Of a stretch of 64,000 nucleotides of DNA, positions 61,241-64,000 are shown piece after piece. A program made the position numbers and the translations under genes. Under the pieces are notes generated by a model. That model made no database searches, was not told the DNA's origin, and saw nothing but the letters and a program-made list of their open reading frames with translations. Origin of the DNA: Planctomycetaceae bacterium (lineage in GTDB: Bacteria; Planctomycetota; Phycisphaerae; UBA1845; UTPLA1); contig CP030884.1 in the NCBI GenBank assembly GCA_006969385.1, positions 3,720,001 through 3,784,000 on the forward strand, written 5' to 3'. Position 1 is the stretch's first letter. Every line of letters begins with the position of its first letter.

Positions 61241-62446
61241 CTATTTCGCTGCCAGCCCGCGCTGCGTAACGAGATACGTCGCATAGCTGCCCAGCCAGTG
61301 ACCGCCTTCGTAGGATTGTTCGTTTAACGCGGCGATGCCCGCATCGCGATGCGTTTTGGCAACGGCTCGAATGCCGGGCAAGCGCGGGTCGCCCTTCGGC
61401 AAGCCCGCGGCGATACCCTCCAGCATCCAGGCGCGCGACAGATTCAACCCATCTAAATGCACCAGATGTCCATCGCTGCGATCCGTAACCACGGCGACAG
61501 GTAGCCAGTCGGTCGAGCCGTCAACGGGCAAGCCGGGTAGGAATGCGCCCAACCACGCGGCGAATTCGACCGGCGACAGGATGCGTCGCATCACATCGGC
61601 TTCGGCAATCGCCGGCGAAAGAAAGTCATGTCCGCTGGGTTCGAATGCAAGGTTTGCCCCGCGATCGCGCAGGTAGTAATGCCGCGCGCGCTCGTTTACC
61701 AGTTGCAGAACCTCTCGATTCCCGCGCACCTGGGCCCAATCGTGAATCAATCCCAATGCGAACGCCGTTTGACTGTGCGTGCCGCAGCGTACAGGGTGCG
61801 AAAGCTTGGGTAGCCAACTGGTAAGGCGCACGACCACAACTTCTTCCAACGGTCGCAACGATTCGGCCCATCGTTGCGCATCGGCGTCTTCCCATTGATG
61901 CAACTCGGCGGACAGTTGCAGCAACCAAGCCAAACCGTACGGCCGCTCAAAACTTTTGCGGCCTTCGGCTTGAATGTACGCCACTTCGGCGGCAACTTTT
62001 TCGGCCGTGAAACTCTTCGCTAATGCGGCGCGGACGCGGTCGGCGAAGGGTGCATCGGGGTAAAGTCGAATCAGACGCACGAGCATCCAGTGACCGTGCA
62101 CGGCGGAGTGCCAATCGAAACAACCGTAGAAGACCGGCGTGAGGTCGCGCGGCGGCTTGGCGTCGTCGTCGCCCTGCATCACGTGGCTGATTTTGTTGGG
62201 GTATTCGCGATGGACGCATTCGAGGGCCATTTCGGCGAAGCGCGTGACGGTGGCGAGGTCGGAGTGGGGGTTTGTAGTCGGGGTTTTTTCTTGTGCGTAG
62301 TTGGGGGATGCTGCGGTGAGTATCAGAGTTATGAAGATACCGAGGCGAAGGCTCGGGTGTAACGCGGAAAGGCGAGCGATGAAGAAAAGACGAGTTGGCG
62401 ATCTTCTCGTTTGATGAGCGTGGTCGGATTTGCGCGCGAAATTCAT
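61241..62446 (-). CDS. Exported DUF2891 protein
   Basis: The ~401-residue protein has a signal region (LRLGIFITLILTAASPNYAQ) and the DUF2891 core: FYGCFDWHSAVHGHWMLVRL, FERPYGLAWLLQLSAELHQW, HPVRCGTHSQTAFALGLIHD and GHDFLSPAIAEADVMRRIL. The (alpha/alpha)-type helical fold hints at a glycan-related function, but none is shown for the family. The ATG at 62446 has GGAGGGAT upstream, and that Shine-Dalgarno sequence is itself part of a palindromic repeat (62451-62463). Confidence 0.87.
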   Translation of the reverse strand: MNFARKSDHAHQTRRSPTRLFFIARLSALHPSLRLGIFITLILTAASPNYAQEKTPTTNPHSDLATVTRFAEMALECVHREYPNKISHVMQGDDDAKPPRDLTPVFYGCFDWHSAVHGHWMLVRLIRLYPDAPFADRVRAALAKSFTAEKVAAEVAYIQAEGRKSFERPYGLAWLLQLSAELHQWEDADAQRWAESLRPLEEVVVVRLTSWLPKLSHPVRCGTHSQTAFALGLIHDWAQVRGNREVLQLVNERARHYYLRDRGANLAFEPSGHDFLSPAIAEADVMRRILSPVEFAAWLGAFLPGLPVDGSTDWLPVAVVTDRSDGHLVHLDGLNLSRAWMLEGIAAGLPKGDPRLPGIRAVAKTHRDAGIAALNEQSYEGGHWLGSYATYLVTQRGLAAK

Positions 62447-62843
62447 TCTATCCCTCCGGGATGAAAGGTGATCGTCCATCCCATACCTCCAGCGTTGAAA
62501 CGCTGGGCTATTGTCCGTTGATCCCTAGCGGGATAAGGAGTTCGCATCGTAGCTGGCCTTAAAGTTAAATACTACAACATTGAATCGCCACGAATGATCG
62601 AACCGAATTTCACCGGCAGCATCTGAAGGGGTAAGGCCGCCGCTCACGATTCATTCTGCATTTGATAGATTTGAGGAAAAAGGTCACGGAAAAGCGACGC
62701 ATTCGCACGCATGCCTTGAAGGGCAAGCGTGGCACCCATCAGCAAGAACCTCATAGCCCGGCACACATTACCCAGCCTGCGACACTTCTGGATCATCAAT
62801 TCAAAGCGAAAAGACTCAAACGTGCGTCATAAGTCGACCATCA
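62447..62843. other. Intergenic region between truD and DUF2891 genes with palindromes
   Basis: The right part (62536-62843) shows no gene-like frame and no clear promoter. The left part (62451-62535) is a repeat element, listed separately. The region lies upstream of the DUF2891 gene and downstream of truD, both minus-strand. Confidence 0.6.
62451..62535. repeat. Composite palindromic repeat (ATCCC...GGGAT; CCAGCGT...ACGCTGG)
   Basis: Three hairpins in a row: ATCCC-TCC-GGGAT (62451-62463), CCAGCGT-TGAA-ACGCTGG (62490-62507) and ATCCC-TAGC-GGGAT (62522-62535). The outer two share the same arms, so they can also pair with each other around the central hairpin. Confidence 0.85.
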
Positions 62844-64000
62844 CTACATCTCGTCCGTTGCGACGTCCTCTTCAACATCGTCGGTCGGTTCGCGATACGT
62901 GTCGGAGCGGCCTTCGCTGAGCTTACCCTTGGATATCTCGCGCAACAGCATCGTCGCGTAACAGCCCGACGGCAGAAAGAAGCTGAGTTCGACAAACAAG
63001 CCGCCGTCGTCTCGACCATCGGATACGTGGAGGTCAGTTGGAAAGAACCGTAGCGGCCGGCGCGAGCCGCGCGCATTGACTTGGCGCAGATTGGAGAAAT
63101 CGCCCAGCTTCACGCCTTCACGGTCGAGCACTTCTTGTTCCCAGGTGCCGGGCGTGCCTTCGGCGCGCGTCATCTTTTTGCCAAACAGCGGCCCGGTCGG
63201 TGAGATTTCTTTAGCGGAGGCGCGGGCATTTTCGGCGGCCTCGTCTTCCACGCGAAACACGCTGCCGGTCTCGTGTTTGTAAGCCAAATCGCCCACGTAG
63301 AGCTTACCCAACTCTTCGATGCGTCGCGCCAACACTTGGTTAAACAGGTACGACTGATACGCGTTGACGTAGAAGCGTTTGAGTTTGTTATCGATGGCGA
63401 AGATGGCGCGTTTGGGGTTGCCCTTCGACTTGGCCATTGCCCGCGCGGCGCGGGCGTTGTCGCGAAACGCATGCGGCCACGTGCGCGCGGCTTCGTCGTA
63501 CTTGCCTTTCTCGTAAAGCTGGCGCGCTTGCAGAACCTTGCCCGTATCGGCGTCGGTCGGCTTGCCCAGCATCAAATCTATCAGCGTCTGCGCATCCTGC
63601 TGCAATACGGCGCGGCCCAATTCCCAGGTGTCACCGCGCAAACCGAAGCGCTGCGATCCGAAGTAATTCGGCACACCGTTGTCGGCAAGCAGCCCGGCAA
63701 CGCGCCGCACATCATCCAGCCGATCCGGATCGACATCGCGCATGCGAATCGTGAAGTGGTTGCCGCGCAGATGGCCGACCTTGAGTTTGTTCGTGTGATG
63801 GCTGACATCGAGGATAGCGATGCGTGGAATCTCGAGCTTCTTGATCCGCTCGGCATCCGCGTGTTCGAGGCTTAGCGTTTGTACGGTCACGCCGCGTGCG
63901 TCTTTCATGCCGGCCAAACCGATATGTCGCGGCCCGACGCCGAGCGCCTTGGCGATATCCTGTACGGCCCGCATGGTGGAGAGCCCGCGTTTTTCGATAC
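62844..64000 (-). CDS. truD: tRNA pseudouridine(13) synthase TruD (N-terminus outside window)
   Basis: The 5' end lies beyond the window; the frame is open to 64000 and reads IEKRGLSTMRAVQDIAKAL, the TruD N-terminal strand. The catalytic Asp is in GLAGMKDARGVTVQ, followed by LRGNHFTIRMRDVD and the insertion domain NYFGSQRFGLRGDTWELGRA. TruD makes pseudouridine 13 in tRNA-Glu. The C-terminus (EPTDDVEEDVATDEM) carries a short acidic tail. Confidence 0.95.
   Translation of the reverse strand, partial: IEKRGLSTMRAVQDIAKALGVGPRHIGLAGMKDARGVTVQTLSLEHADAERIKKLEIPRIAILDVSHHTNKLKVGHLRGNHFTIRMRDVDPDRLDDVRRVAGLLADNGVPNYFGSQRFGLRGDTWELGRAVLQQDAQTLIDLMLGKPTDADTGKVLQARQLYEKGKYDEAARTWPHAFRDNARAARAMAKSKGNPKRAIFAIDNKLKRFYVNAYQSYLFNQVLARRIEELGKLYVGDLAYKHETGSVFRVEDEAAENARASAKEISPTGPLFGKKMTRAEGTPGTWEQEVLDREGVKLGDFSNLRQVNARGSRRPLRFFPTDLHVSDGRDDGGLFVELSFFLPSGCYATMLLREISKGKLSEGRSDTYREPTDDVEEDVATDEM

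Noticed and set aside
1..64000. tRNA genes
   Set aside because: A reading for T-loop GGTTCGAATCC-type and CCA-end patterns found none with a supporting cloverleaf; a covariance search would be needed to be certain.

Overview
The window looks like chromosomal DNA from a Planctomycetota bacterium, most likely a Phycisphaerae-type lineage. The evidence is the membrane-protein zinc ribbon CxxCGYxxxG...CxECG (seen at 1.7 kb and 12.6 kb), secreted enzymes ending in dockerin-like Ca-binding repeats (8.5 kb and 17.9 kb), a chlamydial/planctomycete histone H1-like mini-protein, a zinc-ribbon Ser/Thr kinase, and intergenic spaces full of varied palindromic repeats. There are no rRNAs or CRISPR arrays, and I recognised no tRNA.

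Layout. 0-5.3 kb: DUF4286 fragment, RluA-type pseudouridine synthase, a zinc-ribbon membrane protein whose 3' end runs through a repeat, a WG-repeat protein flanked by direct copies of that repeat, and an ABC exporter. 5.7-12.7 kb: a large secreted di-haem/beta-propeller/dockerin protein, small membrane or unknown proteins, and a fumarylacetoacetate-hydrolase family enzyme. 12.7-24.2 kb: glycerate kinase overlapping an HtrA protease, a GluR0-like glutamate-receptor potassium channel, a methyltransferase, a dockerin-bearing GH13 amylase, a PQQ-type propeller, a FabZ-like dehydratase, the histone-like gene, rpmH (bL34) and a LmbE deacetylase. 24.4-29.3 kb: DUF427, HEAT lipoprotein, RsbW-like kinase, STAS protein and MlaE permease in one tight run, then a phosphatase, a Uma2 protein and a haem lipoprotein. 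29.3-39.5 kb: TPR protein, Rieske ferredoxin, two overlapping YkgJ genes, small lipoproteins, rplU, rhomboid-TPR protease, NIL-domain protein and a ThiF/MoeB enzyme. 39.6-47.7 kb: cell-envelope proteins, a thioredoxin-fold lipoprotein without redox cysteines, a cyclophilin-FKBP fusion, pyrF and a zinc-ribbon kinase. 47.7-48.4 kb is a gene-free repeat block. 48.4-64 kb: NhaC antiporter, membrane protein, pyrophosphatase, TerC, barstar, DNA polymerase I, a Lys/Asp-rich coiled-coil protein, DUF3050, DUF2891 and truD (cut by the window end).

Most genes are housekeeping or envelope functions in short transcription units. No single large system such as a defence island, prophage or biosynthetic cluster is visible. 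The most unusual content is (i) the intergenic palindrome families, which share an architecture but not a sequence and in places supply coding sequence or a ribosome binding site to neighbouring genes; (ii) rare domain architectures (GluR0 channel, cyclophilin-FKBP, redox-dead thioredoxin joined to a TolB/CsgG-like domain, and a BRCT-like domain in a Lys/Asp-rich membrane protein); and (iii) four apparent one-base frameshifts between 46.7 and 60.7 kb, three of them at short homopolymers, which are either local sequence errors or real gene decay.
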